From NCBI GenBank assembly GCA_047618505.1, contig JBLHLB010000002.1, positions 1 through 59,749 on the forward strand: DNA of 59,749 nucleotides, given 5' to 3'. The DNA comes from JBLHLB01 sp047618505 (lineage in GTDB: Bacteria > Planctomycetota > UBA1135 > GCA-002686595). Position numbers and translations under genes: made by a program. This document shows positions 1-11,729 of the stretch, in pieces. Every line of letters begins with the position of its first letter. Within the stretch, counting starts at the first letter, position 1. The notes beneath the pieces are model-generated. The model had not been told where the DNA came from. It saw nothing but the letters and a program-made list of their open reading frames with translations, and ran no database searches.

Positions 1-2465
1 AACCCGTATTTCGCGAGATTGTCGAGGTAGGCCAGCCTCGACGCGGTATCCGCGTAGGCGCGCCGCAGGGAGCGCGAAAGGGAGTCAGAGGTGAACGCCC
101 GCTCCTTCTCTGTAAAACCATCCGGAACCCGCTCTAGCTCTAAGAGGATTTCCCCCAGGGCCTTCGCGGTGACGCCGGTCTCAACGGCGGTCGCTACACA
201 GAAGGCGCCGCGGCTGCGGCCGCCATCGAGACTCGAACGGGCCCCATAGGTCCAGCCCTTGTCCTCGCGCAGGTTCATGTTGATACGACTCGAGAAGCTC
301 CCGCCAACGATGTCATTGACCGCCAGAAAGAGATCAAAGTCCGGATCATTCCGGCGGATCCCAAGGTGTCCGACACGCAGCTCAGTTTGCTTGGCGCCGG
401 GCTTGTCGACGAGATAGATAGCGGATCCCTCAACCAAACCTGTGATGTCCTCATTCACCTCGGGCGTCCCAGCGCCGGCGTCATGGCCCGGCATCCCAAG
501 GCCGGCGGCCACGACCTTGGCCGTGCTACATCCCACAACACAAAGGCGCGGTTGACCGGCGCTGCGAAGTCGATCCCAGAGTTCGCGTACACTGGATTCC
601 GTCTGGCTCTCCAGTGCCGCCAAATTCCCGCGGGCTGATCGCCCACGAGCGTCATCGACACCGAAGATCAAAGCGCGGAAGACATCGTTCGCAACTTCAC
701 CCGGTCGATCGGAACGTGTGGAAATTGCCAGGCTGGATTGACGCACCAAACGCTCCACGTCCTCCGGTGCAAAGCGCGGTTCCACAAGTACCTCTCGCGC
801 CAACGCCATCGATGCCTCCAAGGTGCGGCCAAGTGTGGTCATGCGCAGACCGACCCCCTCGAGACCCGCATAGGTATGCAGGGTCGCGCCCAGGCCGTCC
901 AATTCGTCGGGGACATCGGCGCTCGCGAGGCGACGCGTGCCCTCGCCAATCAGCTGCGCCACGAGCGCTGCACAACCGCCCTCAGCCGCGTTCTCTAGGA
1001 AGCGGCCGCCGGGGAGCACCAGTGAGAAGTGCACCAGAGGCAGGGAGTCGTCTGCCATACCGTGGCACAGCGCCGGACCGGAATCACAACGCTCGACCTT
1101 AGGCAGCAAGAGCTCGCCTGCGCTGGCCGGTGCGGGATCCTGACTGCGCTCCACATCCTGAACCTGCGGGCGACTTTGCAACGGGCGCTCCCCTGCGCCG
1201 AGTTCCGTGCAGCCCGTGGGTACGGTGGAGAGAGAGAGGCGCGGCTGGTCCACGACATACTGTCGAGCAACCCGAGAAACGTCTTCGGGGGTCACCGCGC
1301 GGTGCAGCTCTAGACTGCGGCCCAGGAGGTCGACGCGGCCGTTGAAGCACTGCATGTGACCCAGGAGAGCAGCTCGAGCGGAGACGCTTTCGAGACCGCG
1401 CAGGGTCCCGCCCTCCATGCGATTCTTCAGGCGACCCAAGCGTTCGCCATCGACACCATCCCGGAGGACGCCGGCAAGTAAGTCCTCCACTCGACTCTCC
1501 AGGGTCGTCAGAGTCTTGCCCTGTGCTGGGCGCAGCGTGATCGTTAGGCCACCGGCGCGCTCCGACAGGGCGTGTGAAATCGTCACCGAACTGGCCAGCT
1601 CCTCTTCAATCATCAAGGTGCGGTCGAGGATCGAAGAACCGTTGGCCGAGAGCACGTCCGCCAGGAGATTGAGGGCCGGCTCGTCGGGATGACCGGCCTC
1701 CACCGTCGGCCAGAACAGACTCAACTGCGGCAGCTGCACGCGATCTTCGAGCAAGAGACGTTTGCTCTCCGCCAACCCCGACGGTCGTGCAGCCGGCTTG
1801 GCCACATCGGGCCCACGCTGGATCGCACCGAAGTATTTTTGCGCCAGGTCGAAGGCGCGCTCCGATTCCACATCTCCTGCGATCACAAGGGTGGCATTAT
1901 TCGGTCCATACCAGCGCCGGAAGAAAGCGTCAATATCCCCCAGGGTAGCCGCCTCGATGTCCACCATGGAACCGATTGTCGGCCAGGAATAGGGATGGTC
2001 GGGGGGGTAAAGGGCGCTCAGCATCGTCTCATAGACCAAGCCGTAGGGCCTGTTCTCGTAGCTCTGCCTGCGCTCGTTCATGACGACATCGCGCTGATTG
2101 TCGAGCTTCTCCTGGGTCATCGCCGGCAGCAGAAACCCCATGCGATCGGACTCCAGGAACAGCGCCAACTCGAGGTGCTCCTTGGGCAGCGTCTCGTAGT
2201 AGTTCGTGCGATCCTGGCTCGTAGTACCGTTCAGGGTTCCACCGGCCGCCTGGATCTTTTGGAAATGCCCGTTATCAGAAACGTGCTCAGATCCCTGGAA
2301 AGACATGTGCTCGAAGAGGTGAGCAAAACCAGTCTTGCCCTGCGCCTCCCTCGAACTCCCCACGTGGTAGTAAACGTAGACCGCCACAATGGGTGCGGAG
2401 TGATCCTCATGGGCGACGACGGTCAAGCCGTTGTCCAGAACGCGACGACGTGCGGGGATTTCCAT
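1..2465 (-). CDS. M16 family zinc metallopeptidase, two-domain (3' end off the left edge)
   Basis: This is an insulinase/pitrilysin-type peptidase. The N-terminal domain carries the inverted zinc motif HLFEH at residues 49-53. A second M16 domain follows, recognisable near positions 250-320 by the GGSFSSR...NLRE...GWTYG pattern typical of the non-catalytic half. About 821 residues are visible, so only roughly the last 80-120 of a usual 900-940 residue protein are missing. The ATG at 2465 is the first start after an in-frame TAG just upstream. No signal peptide or lipobox is seen, which suggests a cytoplasmic product, although many relatives are periplasmic. It lies 96 bases downstream of the DUF4340 gene, beyond a hairpin, so it may be a separate transcript. 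The substrate is unknown. Confidence 0.93.
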   Translation of the reverse strand, partial: MEIPARRRVLDNGLTVVAHEDHSAPIVAVYVYYHVGSSREAQGKTGFAHLFEHMSFQGSEHVSDNGHFQKIQAAGGTLNGTTSQDRTNYYETLPKEHLELALFLESDRMGFLLPAMTQEKLDNQRDVVMNERRQSYENRPYGLVYETMLSALYPPDHPYSWPTIGSMVDIEAATLGDIDAFFRRWYGPNNATLVIAGDVESERAFDLAQKYFGAIQRGPDVAKPAARPSGLAESKRLLLEDRVQLPQLSLFWPTVEAGHPDEPALNLLADVLSANGSSILDRTLMIEEELASSVTISHALSERAGGLTITLRPAQGKTLTTLESRVEDLLAGVLRDGVDGERLGRLKNRMEGGTLRGLESVSARAALLGHMQCFNGRVDLLGRSLELHRAVTPEDVSRVARQYVVDQPRLSLSTVPTGCTELGAGERPLQSRPQVQDVERSQDPAPASAGELLLPKVERCDSGPALCHGMADDSLPLVHFSLVLPGGRFLENAAEGGCAALVAQLIGEGTRRLASADVPDELDGLGATLHTYAGLEGVGLRMTTLGRTLEASMALAREVLVEPRFAPEDVERLVRQSSLAISTRSDRPGEVANDVFRALIFGVDDARGRSARGNLAALESQTESSVRELWDRLRSAGQPRLCVVGCSTAKVVAAGLGMPGHDAGAGTPEVNEDITGLVEGSAIYLVDKPGAKQTELRVGHLGIRRNDPDFDLFLAVNDIVGGSFSSRINMNLREDKGWTYGARSSLDGGRSRGAFCVATAVETGVTAKALGEILLELERVPDGFTEKERAFTSDSLSRSLRRAYADTASRLAYLDNLAKYG

Positions 2466-2539
2466 CCGAAGATTGTCCAGTAACTAGGGTTTGCTCAGCC
2501 CAGTTCCAGGGGCGGATCCAGGGGCGGCAGTGTGGTGAA

Positions 2540-2560
2540 GGGGAAGCTCTGGGGCTCCCC
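2540..2560 (-). terminator. Hairpin after the DUF4340 gene
   Basis: GGGGAGC pairs with GCTTCCCC, with one bulged base, immediately downstream of the DUF4340 stop codon. There is no U-run, so termination is only inferred. A 12-base direct repeat (TCCAGGGGCGGA) follows it before the M16 gene. Confidence 0.35.
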
Positions 2561-2561
2561 G

Positions 2562-4358
2562 CTATTCGTCGTCGCTAGTCTCGAAAGTCGCCAAGAAGGC
2601 TGCCTGGAGATCCGACTGCAGGGGATCTTCACTGAGGAGAGCGCGACGCTCCCCATTATCCAAAACCAAACGCCCGTCGGCCAGACGTCCAAAGGAGAAG
2701 GCCATGCCCACGCGCCCTTTGAAACCAATGTGTATTGGATTCTGAATGGGCTGCGAGAGATCATCGAGCCAGGAAGAGGCCTCGAAACGCAGCAGGCGCT
2801 CCAGGAGAACCGCGCGCTCTCCTGTGACCTGTTGTCCGCGAGCACCGCTGAACCAGAGTCGCTCGCGACGGTTGTAAGTGTGCTCCAGGCTGCCCTTGCG
2901 AATGCTGATGCGATCCACATCACTCTCTTCCACCGCATGGATCAGGAGTTCTTCCAGGTCCGCGACGGTCAATTCGAACAGAGCCAAGAGGTTGTTCGGC
3001 GCGATGGCCGCCAGGTCTTCGCCCGAGCGCAGGAAGAGCCGACCTTCCACTCCGCTCTCCACATCCCGCCAGGGCTCTCCGACGGTGGCCTCAACATCTA
3101 CGCCGGATTCGGTGCGAATCGTCAACTCAAGGGCCGCATCCCCAGCCCGGAAGGTCCCCGGCGGTGCGTACTCCACGAGTTCAGAATGAATCAGCTGGGC
3201 CAGGAGTCCCTCCACCTTGCGAACATCCGCCCGCCGCCGGAGGGGCGCTTCGCCACCGAACTGCTCCACCCACCATCCATCCTCTAGCCGCTCCAGAGTC
3301 AGTCCTGCCCCGCCACGCTGCGCCAGCTGAATGAGCAAGACCGCTTCCTCCTGTGCCCGCACGATAGCGTAGTCGTAGAGGGACTCCGTCGGCGTCATGA
3401 AGATGCGCAGATCCGCCGGACTCACACTCCACACGTGGGGAAAGCCGTCGCGCATGGCGTACCAACGCGCCTCAAGCGGAGGCAACTCATCGTCCACGGC
3501 GGGCGTGGAAAGCAGCAGCAGCTCGCGCCGCCCATCGATGTCACGCAACTCCAGTGCGATCCGAGGGTCGTCCAATCCAAAGGGTGAAACATCCATGGCC
3601 GCGTCCTCCACAAAGGTCCGTGCACGCAGGCTCGTAACGGCACGCGTCATAAGCGCAACGCCCCCGGCGTCCAGGGAGACCCGCGGTTCATCGCGCCGGC
3701 GCCAAATGCCACCGTCGAGGAAAGCATCCAAATTGAGCGTTAGGTCTCCACGCCCACGGCGCGAGATCTCGACCACGCGCTGGGCTGGAATTGTCGTGCA
3801 GAGCGTTTCCCGGTAATCGTCGGGGTTACGATCCAGGGTTGTATCGAGGGAGCGCACAACACGCGTCACGAGGGCGCCACCCGGGGCTGAATCGGGGTGG
3901 TTCGGCACCCGTGCCAGCACTCGGCGTGCATCTACATCAATCGCCCCGAACTCCACACGCCAGTTCTCCTCCGCCTCTCCCTCTCGTACCTGCGTGATGT
4001 GCACCACGATGCGTGGCGGTGCCAAGCCCAGCTTCTCTAGATCTGCACCCTGCAGGTCCGGCCCGGTGGCGTTCTCGAAGTAACTCAAGAGGCTGTCCAC
4101 AAGGGCACCCTCAGCCAGGTACGAGATCGGATCCACCAGGAACCAGCGGCCGGATGGACCGCGCTCCAGGGTCAAGTTGACGTTCCGTTCCAGATGTTCA
4201 ATGCGTACGCGCTGGACCGCTCCCACGGAAAGTCCGGGAGTCAGGGGCTTCTCTACGACCGTGAAATTCCGGTCGGAAATCTCCTCGTCCTCCTTCCCGC
4301 GCAGCCAATAAAGTCCGCCCACGAGCAGAACGAGCAGGACCAGGGTCAAACGCCTCAC
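2562..4358 (-). CDS. DUF4340 domain protein, membrane-anchored partner of a GldG-type ABC module
   Basis: This 598-residue protein has one N-terminal membrane segment (about residues 4-18, VRRLTLVLLVLLVGG) and a long extracytoplasmic part with the repeated beta-rich layout of DUF4340 proteins. I chose the GTG at 4358 rather than the upstream ATG at 4403. It makes a 4-base GTGA overlap with the stop of the GldG-like gene, and GGAGG sits 5 bases ahead of it. DUF4340 proteins usually sit beside an ABC-2 transporter and a GldG-like protein, as here. Their biochemical role is not established; a function in envelope assembly or surface export is inferred from the context. Confidence 0.88.
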   Translation of the reverse strand: MRRLTLVLLVLLVGGLYWLRGKEDEEISDRNFTVVEKPLTPGLSVGAVQRVRIEHLERNVNLTLERGPSGRWFLVDPISYLAEGALVDSLLSYFENATGPDLQGADLEKLGLAPPRIVVHITQVREGEAEENWRVEFGAIDVDARRVLARVPNHPDSAPGGALVTRVVRSLDTTLDRNPDDYRETLCTTIPAQRVVEISRRGRGDLTLNLDAFLDGGIWRRRDEPRVSLDAGGVALMTRAVTSLRARTFVEDAAMDVSPFGLDDPRIALELRDIDGRRELLLLSTPAVDDELPPLEARWYAMRDGFPHVWSVSPADLRIFMTPTESLYDYAIVRAQEEAVLLIQLAQRGGAGLTLERLEDGWWVEQFGGEAPLRRRADVRKVEGLLAQLIHSELVEYAPPGTFRAGDAALELTIRTESGVDVEATVGEPWRDVESGVEGRLFLRSGEDLAAIAPNNLLALFELTVADLEELLIHAVEESDVDRISIRKGSLEHTYNRRERLWFSGARGQQVTGERAVLLERLLRFEASSWLDDLSQPIQNPIHIGFKGRVGMAFSFGRLADGRLVLDNGERRALLSEDPLQSDLQAAFLATFETSDDE

Positions 4359-5980
4359 GCGAGCCTCCGTCGCAGACCGACAGCGAGGGCAATCAGCCCG
4401 CACAACAGGGGCAATCCAAACCAGAGCGTGTAGTTAAGAATCGTCAAGGCGTTGCTCTCGCGCAGGTCTAGGCGACTGGAGAAGGCGTTACGTGGTGCGA
4501 TGCGCAGGCGCGTTTCGCGGTGGGCCAACCAGTTCACAGCGTTGCGCAGGAAGTCATGGTTGGAGTCGTAGAGGTCATCCTCCAAGAAAAAAGAGGAGCC
4601 GATTCCAAGCACACGTCCACCCCCGCTGCCGGCGGCATACTCGGCGCTCATGATCAAAGCCAAGCGCGAGCGTGTTTCGATCCCGGGCTCATAGACAAAG
4701 TCAAAACCGGAGCCCTGGTCGGTCTCCTTCATGAGGTCCAACCAGGCACCCTGGGGAGCGGTCACCAGGGGTAGGAGATTGCGCGTCTGCCCCCCTCCGA
4801 CCGTCTGCAATTCAATGCGCTTGAATGCTGGCGTGTAGATGAATTCCACCGGGCGATTCTCTGACCGCAGTGGTGTCGTCGTCGGGTGACTCGTGGCCAG
4901 GCCGTTCTCGCCGACCTGGAAGCGCACCACACTTTCCGTCCCCTGTTGGGTTCCGCCACCCCGCGTCCGCAGGGGCACGCAGGCGATCCCGGGCAGGACT
5001 TGCATCCCATGTCTCTTCATCACCTCGCGCGCGCCACGCCCCATATCCCGCTCCATCTCCAAAGACGAGACGGCGACCAGCAGTTGTCCGCCGCCCGCAA
5101 CATACTCGTCGAGGGCGTCGAGGTCCTCGGGCGCGAGTGAAGTCCGTGGGCCGATCAGCAGTACGAGGTCGGCGCCCTCGGGTAGATCCCCTTCGCGCTG
5201 GCCCGTCCAAGGTTCGGTCACGAAACCCTCCTCCCCAAGCATCTTCTTGAATCGCGAGAGCCCCTGGGCGCCGGGTGCAAGCGGATCACTCTCCCCGTGC
5301 CCTTGGACGAAGACGGCCAGGGGGCGGTCCTCGCTCCCCACCCGCAGCAAAGCTTCCGCCAAGGCAGCGGCACAGCGCACGGAGGAGATCTGCGGCGCAC
5401 GGCCAGCGCCGGGCATGGCGCTGCGAGAACTCATTACGCCGGTAATTCCTTCGCCCGCGAGGTATCTCGCGTAGTCCGCCGGCGGGTTGCCCCAATCGAC
5501 GGCCAAGATATCGCCATAGAGTCGCAGGGTTGTACGCCGATCGCCGCTGCTCACGACGATGATGTTCGAGCCTTCCACGCCCAATTCCGCCTGACGAGCG
5601 AGGACAAGTTCCAGGTCGCCGAGGTCGTACTCGACCACCTCAAGCACATCGCGGCGCGCTCCGGTGATACGTTGCAGCTCATCCAGGAAGAGCGAGACAC
5701 CCTCTGCATGCACCCTGTCGAAGGGCGCTTGCAGGGGACGCAGAAAGAGATCAATGCGCGCCGTGTCCGGCAGGCGCTCCAGGACGGCGCTGAGTTCCGG
5801 ATCCAAGGTGTTGTGCGAAGAAGCCGACAGATCGACGCGCACGAACTTCCAGTCTGAGATGTCGATCAGGAGCAGCGCCGCGCCAATGGCCAGCAGAGCG
5901 GCCAAGAGGGCCTCGAGTAAGCGCCCAAAGCGTCGTCCTCCGGAGGCTCCTGAGGGAGTGGATACACTCAACCTAGCCAC
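4355..5980 (-). CDS. GldG-like ABC transporter auxiliary protein
   Basis: This 541-residue protein has an N-terminal membrane segment (about 22-42), a large extracytoplasmic domain and a C-terminal membrane segment (about 515-536) followed by RRR. The layout and motifs such as DALDEYVAGGGQLLVAV match the GldG / ABC-type uncharacterised transport auxiliary family. The start is GTG at 5980 and overlaps the end of the permease gene by 13 bases; no clear Shine-Dalgarno sequence is visible. It is co-translated with the DUF4340 gene through a GTGA overlap. In Bacteroidetes GldG works with the GldA/GldF transporter in gliding. Outside that group the role is unknown, so the gene symbol is withheld. 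Confidence 0.85.
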   Translation of the reverse strand: MARLSVSTPSGASGGRRFGRLLEALLAALLAIGAALLLIDISDWKFVRVDLSASSHNTLDPELSAVLERLPDTARIDLFLRPLQAPFDRVHAEGVSLFLDELQRITGARRDVLEVVEYDLGDLELVLARQAELGVEGSNIIVVSSGDRRTTLRLYGDILAVDWGNPPADYARYLAGEGITGVMSSRSAMPGAGRAPQISSVRCAAALAEALLRVGSEDRPLAVFVQGHGESDPLAPGAQGLSRFKKMLGEEGFVTEPWTGQREGDLPEGADLVLLIGPRTSLAPEDLDALDEYVAGGGQLLVAVSSLEMERDMGRGAREVMKRHGMQVLPGIACVPLRTRGGGTQQGTESVVRFQVGENGLATSHPTTTPLRSENRPVEFIYTPAFKRIELQTVGGGQTRNLLPLVTAPQGAWLDLMKETDQGSGFDFVYEPGIETRSRLALIMSAEYAAGSGGGRVLGIGSSFFLEDDLYDSNHDFLRNAVNWLAHRETRLRIAPRNAFSSRLDLRESNALTILNYTLWFGLPLLCGLIALAVGLRRRLA

Positions 5981-6720
5981 CTTCGCGATTCGATCTTACG
6001 AACCGTTAGGAACAACAGGGTGCAGGTCCAGGCCACAAAGAAGACCACGTGCCCGGAGTCCAGGACGCCGCGCAGGAAAGAGCTCTGAAGGTGGGAGACC
6101 ACGTCGATCTTCTCGACAACCGCATCCACCGTCGCCCGTGAGTAGCCGCGCAGGGAGCGGCCCAGGAGCGGCACGAGGAAGACCAGGGTCAAGTTCGACA
6201 AGAGGGCAAGAAAGGCAGCCAGGAGCGGCGTTGAAGTCAATGCGCTCCAAAGCAATCCAAGGGAGCAGAACAGGGCGGAGACCGCCGTGGCACCCAGCCA
6301 TGCCGTGAACAAGACGCCCCAGTCCGGCGCGGCGCCAAGGTATTGGCAAAGCAACCCATAGAGGAACGTTGCCGACCACAGCACGGCAAAGAAACTCGTC
6401 GCTGCGGCGGCCTTTCCGACGACCACCGCGGCATCCCCCACGGGGGAGGTCAGGAGGTATTCCAAGAGACCCGAGCGCGTCTCCTCGCTGATCATTCGCA
6501 TGGTCACAAGGGGAGGCAGGAACAACACCAGGTACCAGAAGCTGTAGGTACCGCCGAGGATCCAGCTGATCGCAAGGTTGACCTCCCCACCGGAGGCCTC
6601 CAGGTAGAGCAGGAAGAAGAAGGCCTGGTAGAAGAGCGTCAGGAGCAGCAGCACCCAGGCCAGGGGCGCAAAGAACAACCCCGACAACTCGCGCCGGAAG
6701 ATCGCAAGGAAGCCCTTCAT
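5968..6720 (-). CDS. ABC-2 type permease, GldF-like
   Basis: This 250-residue integral membrane protein has about six hydrophobic segments. It begins with the short cytoplasmic MKGFLAIFRRELSG typical of ABC-2 permeases. The segment MRMISEETRSGLLEYLLTSP is the cytoplasmic coupling region seen in NosY/GldF-type permeases. Its ATG overlaps the ATPase stop in an ATGA arrangement, so the two subunits are translationally coupled. It forms the membrane channel of the ATPase-permease-GldG-DUF4340 set. The transported substrate cannot be read from the sequence. Confidence 0.9.
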   Translation of the reverse strand: MKGFLAIFRRELSGLFFAPLAWVLLLLTLFYQAFFFLLYLEASGGEVNLAISWILGGTYSFWYLVLFLPPLVTMRMISEETRSGLLEYLLTSPVGDAAVVVGKAAAATSFFAVLWSATFLYGLLCQYLGAAPDWGVLFTAWLGATAVSALFCSLGLLWSALTSTPLLAAFLALLSNLTLVFLVPLLGRSLRGYSRATVDAVVEKIDVVSHLQSSFLRGVLDSGHVVFFVAWTCTLLFLTVRKIESRRWLG

Positions 6721-7748
6721 TGGGACACGGCTCCGGCTTCAGCTCGGGCCTCAGTTTCGGCACCTGTATTGGCCCCATTATTTGCCCGGATCACCGCACC
6801 AGGTTCTTCACCAACAGCCAAACGTGCAAAGAGACCCTCAAGGGTCGGCGCGCGGAAGGAGAGTTCCTGGATTGCCCAGCCCCGTGCGAGGGCGAATTCC
6901 CCCACGGCAGCGCGCAGGTCTTCTTCGCACCAGAGGGAGAAGCCTGCCGCCGTGGCCGCCGACGCATCCGACGCCGGTGCCTCAACATCCACGGAAATGA
7001 CCCCTTCGATTTGCGCCAGAGATTCAGCGGCTGCTCTGGGGTTGGCGACGCGCGCCTCCAGACGAACGTGGGCTCCGTCGCCCATTGAACGCGCCAATTG
7101 CGCATGCTTGCCATCGGCCACAACACGTCCCCGGTGCAGCACGATCACGCGCGGACAAAGGGACTCGATCTCCGGCAGGATGTGGGAGGACAAGAGCACG
7201 GTGCGATCCTTGGCAAGGTCGCCGATCAGCTGACGCACTTCGCGCCGCTGCAGGGGATCAAGGCCACTGGTGGGTTCATCCAGAATCAACACCGGCGGAT
7301 CCGGGAGCAGTGCCACGGCCAGGCCGACGCGCTGGCGCTGCCCCTTCGAGAGACGCCCGATGATCGAACGACTCCGGTCAAGGAGACCGACGCGGTCGAG
7401 CACGACGGCGGCACGCTTCTTCGATTCGGAGCGGGAGAGACCGTGCAGGCTCCCCTGAAAGCACAGCATTTCCTGTACGCGATGTTCGCGATAGAGCGGC
7501 ACGCCTTCCGGCAGGTAGCCGATGCTCGCCCGCACCTTCATCGAGTCCTTGAGGACGTCGTGGCCCGCGATCGCAATCGACCCACGCGTGGCCGGCAGGA
7601 AGCCGGTCAACATGCGCATGGTGGTCGACTTTCCGGCTCCGTTGACCCCTAGGAATCCGACGACTTCACCCTTCGCGAGCTGAAAGGAGATGTCGTCGAC
7701 GGCCGTAAAGGCGGCGAAGCGGCGGGTGAGATTCGAAACGACGATCAT
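6717..7748 (-). CDS. ABC transporter ATP-binding protein, GldA/NatA-like
   Basis: This 343-residue ATPase has Walker A GVNGAGKST (34-42), signature LSKGQ (about 133-137), Walker B LILDEP (about 154-159) and an H-loop LLSSH. The start is placed at the ATG at 7748 (MIVVSNLTRRF), where family homology begins; an upstream extension to 7886 has no family features. A C-terminal extension beyond the usual 240-310 residues ends in an Ala/Glu/Asn-rich low-complexity tail. It energises the adjacent permease and is the first gene of the operon. No convincing promoter was seen upstream. Confidence 0.92.
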   Translation of the reverse strand: MIVVSNLTRRFAAFTAVDDISFQLAKGEVVGFLGVNGAGKSTTMRMLTGFLPATRGSIAIAGHDVLKDSMKVRASIGYLPEGVPLYREHRVQEMLCFQGSLHGLSRSESKKRAAVVLDRVGLLDRSRSIIGRLSKGQRQRVGLAVALLPDPPVLILDEPTSGLDPLQRREVRQLIGDLAKDRTVLLSSHILPEIESLCPRVIVLHRGRVVADGKHAQLARSMGDGAHVRLEARVANPRAAAESLAQIEGVISVDVEAPASDASAATAAGFSLWCEEDLRAAVGEFALARGWAIQELSFRAPTLEGLFARLAVGEEPGAVIRANNGANTGAETEARAEAGAVSQ

Positions 7749-7920
7749 GGGGGCGGCCACTGGGCAGCTCTGAAGCAACCTGGGGAGAGCCAGGGTAGCG
7801 CCTTGTCGGGGGCGCTCAACCGTTGGGACGGTCCCTAGTCCGCATGTTTGGGCGAGTAGCAGGAATCCCAGCGCCTCCGGTTCCATTCCGTCGCTAAAGC
7901 ATCGACCTCAGCCCCAACGA

Positions 7921-7959
7921 CCGAGGCCCCACCACCGCATTGCGGTCGTGGGGCCTCGG
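7921..7959 (-). terminator. Strong hairpin downstream of dnaK
   Basis: Nineteen-base arms CCGAGGCCCCACCACCGCA and TGCGGTCGTGGGGCCTCGG pair with one mismatch around a one-base centre. It lies 30 bases past the dnaK stop and before the ABC operon. Only TCGTT follows on the minus strand, so termination or mRNA 3'-end protection is likely but the U-tract is weak. Confidence 0.65.
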
Positions 7960-7989
7960 CCTCTGGAGGAGCTGGGGTGCCCGCCAGAA

Positions 7990-9882
<1,893 letters not shown>

Positions 9883-10122
9883 AGTTCAGTTCGCGGTTGC
9901 GAGTTCACCCTGCCCTATTCAAAGGCCGTGCCACTGCGGCAATTCACCTTCCAAACCCCTCGGAAACACCCAAGAAGCGACTTTATGCCCGGCCGCCCCA
10001 CTCCTCTCTCCAGGTAGGAGCGGAGCAGGAGTAGCCCCGGCTGCCAAGCTGGCAGCGCCCTGGAGCCACCTGCCACGCTGACAGACATAAGTCCACCCGG
10101 CGCTGGAGGTCCCTGCTGACCG
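9883..10122. other. Non-coding interval upstream of dnaK
   Basis: No credible gene lies here. On the minus strand it holds the dnaK leader; AGGGTGA lies about 20 bases before the ATG, too far to be a clear ribosome-binding site. It also holds a perfect hairpin, GCTGCCA-AGC-TGGCAGC, at 10040-10056, which could end transcripts coming from the response-regulator gene. Confidence 0.5.
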
Positions 10123-10340
10123 CTAGCAGTCCGCCCGAGAAACAGCAGCTACCCGATTGGTCTCCCCGGATCCCCTGGCAAAGCGACAGATCTCCCGGCA
10201 TAGCTCTACCTACACGTGTTCGCTGTACCCAATCGGGTGGCTCTGAAACGCAGCCAGGCGATTCGTATGGCCCAGCGGGGAGCCCAGCGGGAAGCCCAGA
10301 GGGAAGCCCAGCGGGGAGCTGCTGTTTTTCGGGCGGGCTG

Positions 10341-10344
<4 letters not shown>
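10123..10344. mobile_element. CTAG-bounded inverted-repeat element R1 (MITE/REP-like)
   Basis: The 28-base ends, CTAGCAGTCCGCCCGAGAAA... at the left and its inverted counterpart at the right, match at 26 of 28 positions. The 222-base element has no credible coding capacity. Its interior shares blocks with the two elements at 28051-28377: CTGGCAA(G/A)GC, CGCATAG-like and AACGCAGC(C/T)AGGCGAT. The right-hand CTAG contains the TAG stop of the response-regulator gene. Four copies of a 12-base unit, CCCAGCGGGGAG-like, lie at 10271-10318. Transposition by an IS-encoded enzyme elsewhere in the genome is inferred; no transposase is present here. Confidence 0.75.
10271..10318. repeat. Four tandem 12-base units inside element R1
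   Basis: CCCAGCGGGGAG, CCCAGCGGGAAG, CCCAGAGGGAAG and CCCAGCGGGGAG follow one another without spacers. The unit corresponds to the GCCGAGCGAGGA segment that is present once in the elements near 28180, so it looks like local slippage expansion. Confidence 0.85.
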
Positions 10345-11717
<1,373 letters not shown>

Positions 11718-11729
11718 GGGTGGTCGTTC

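Noticed and set aside
1689..2483. 264-residue open frame on the plus strand
   Set aside because: It is antisense to the M16 peptidase, whose conserved motifs run in the minus frame; the frame is open because of the high GC and codon bias.
9883..9990. CIRCE operator for dnaK
   Set aside because: No TTAGCACTC-N9-GAGTGCTAA or close variant is present in the leader.
10271..10318. CRISPR-like short repeats
   Set aside because: The units are 12 bases and directly abutting, with no spacers and no cas genes nearby.
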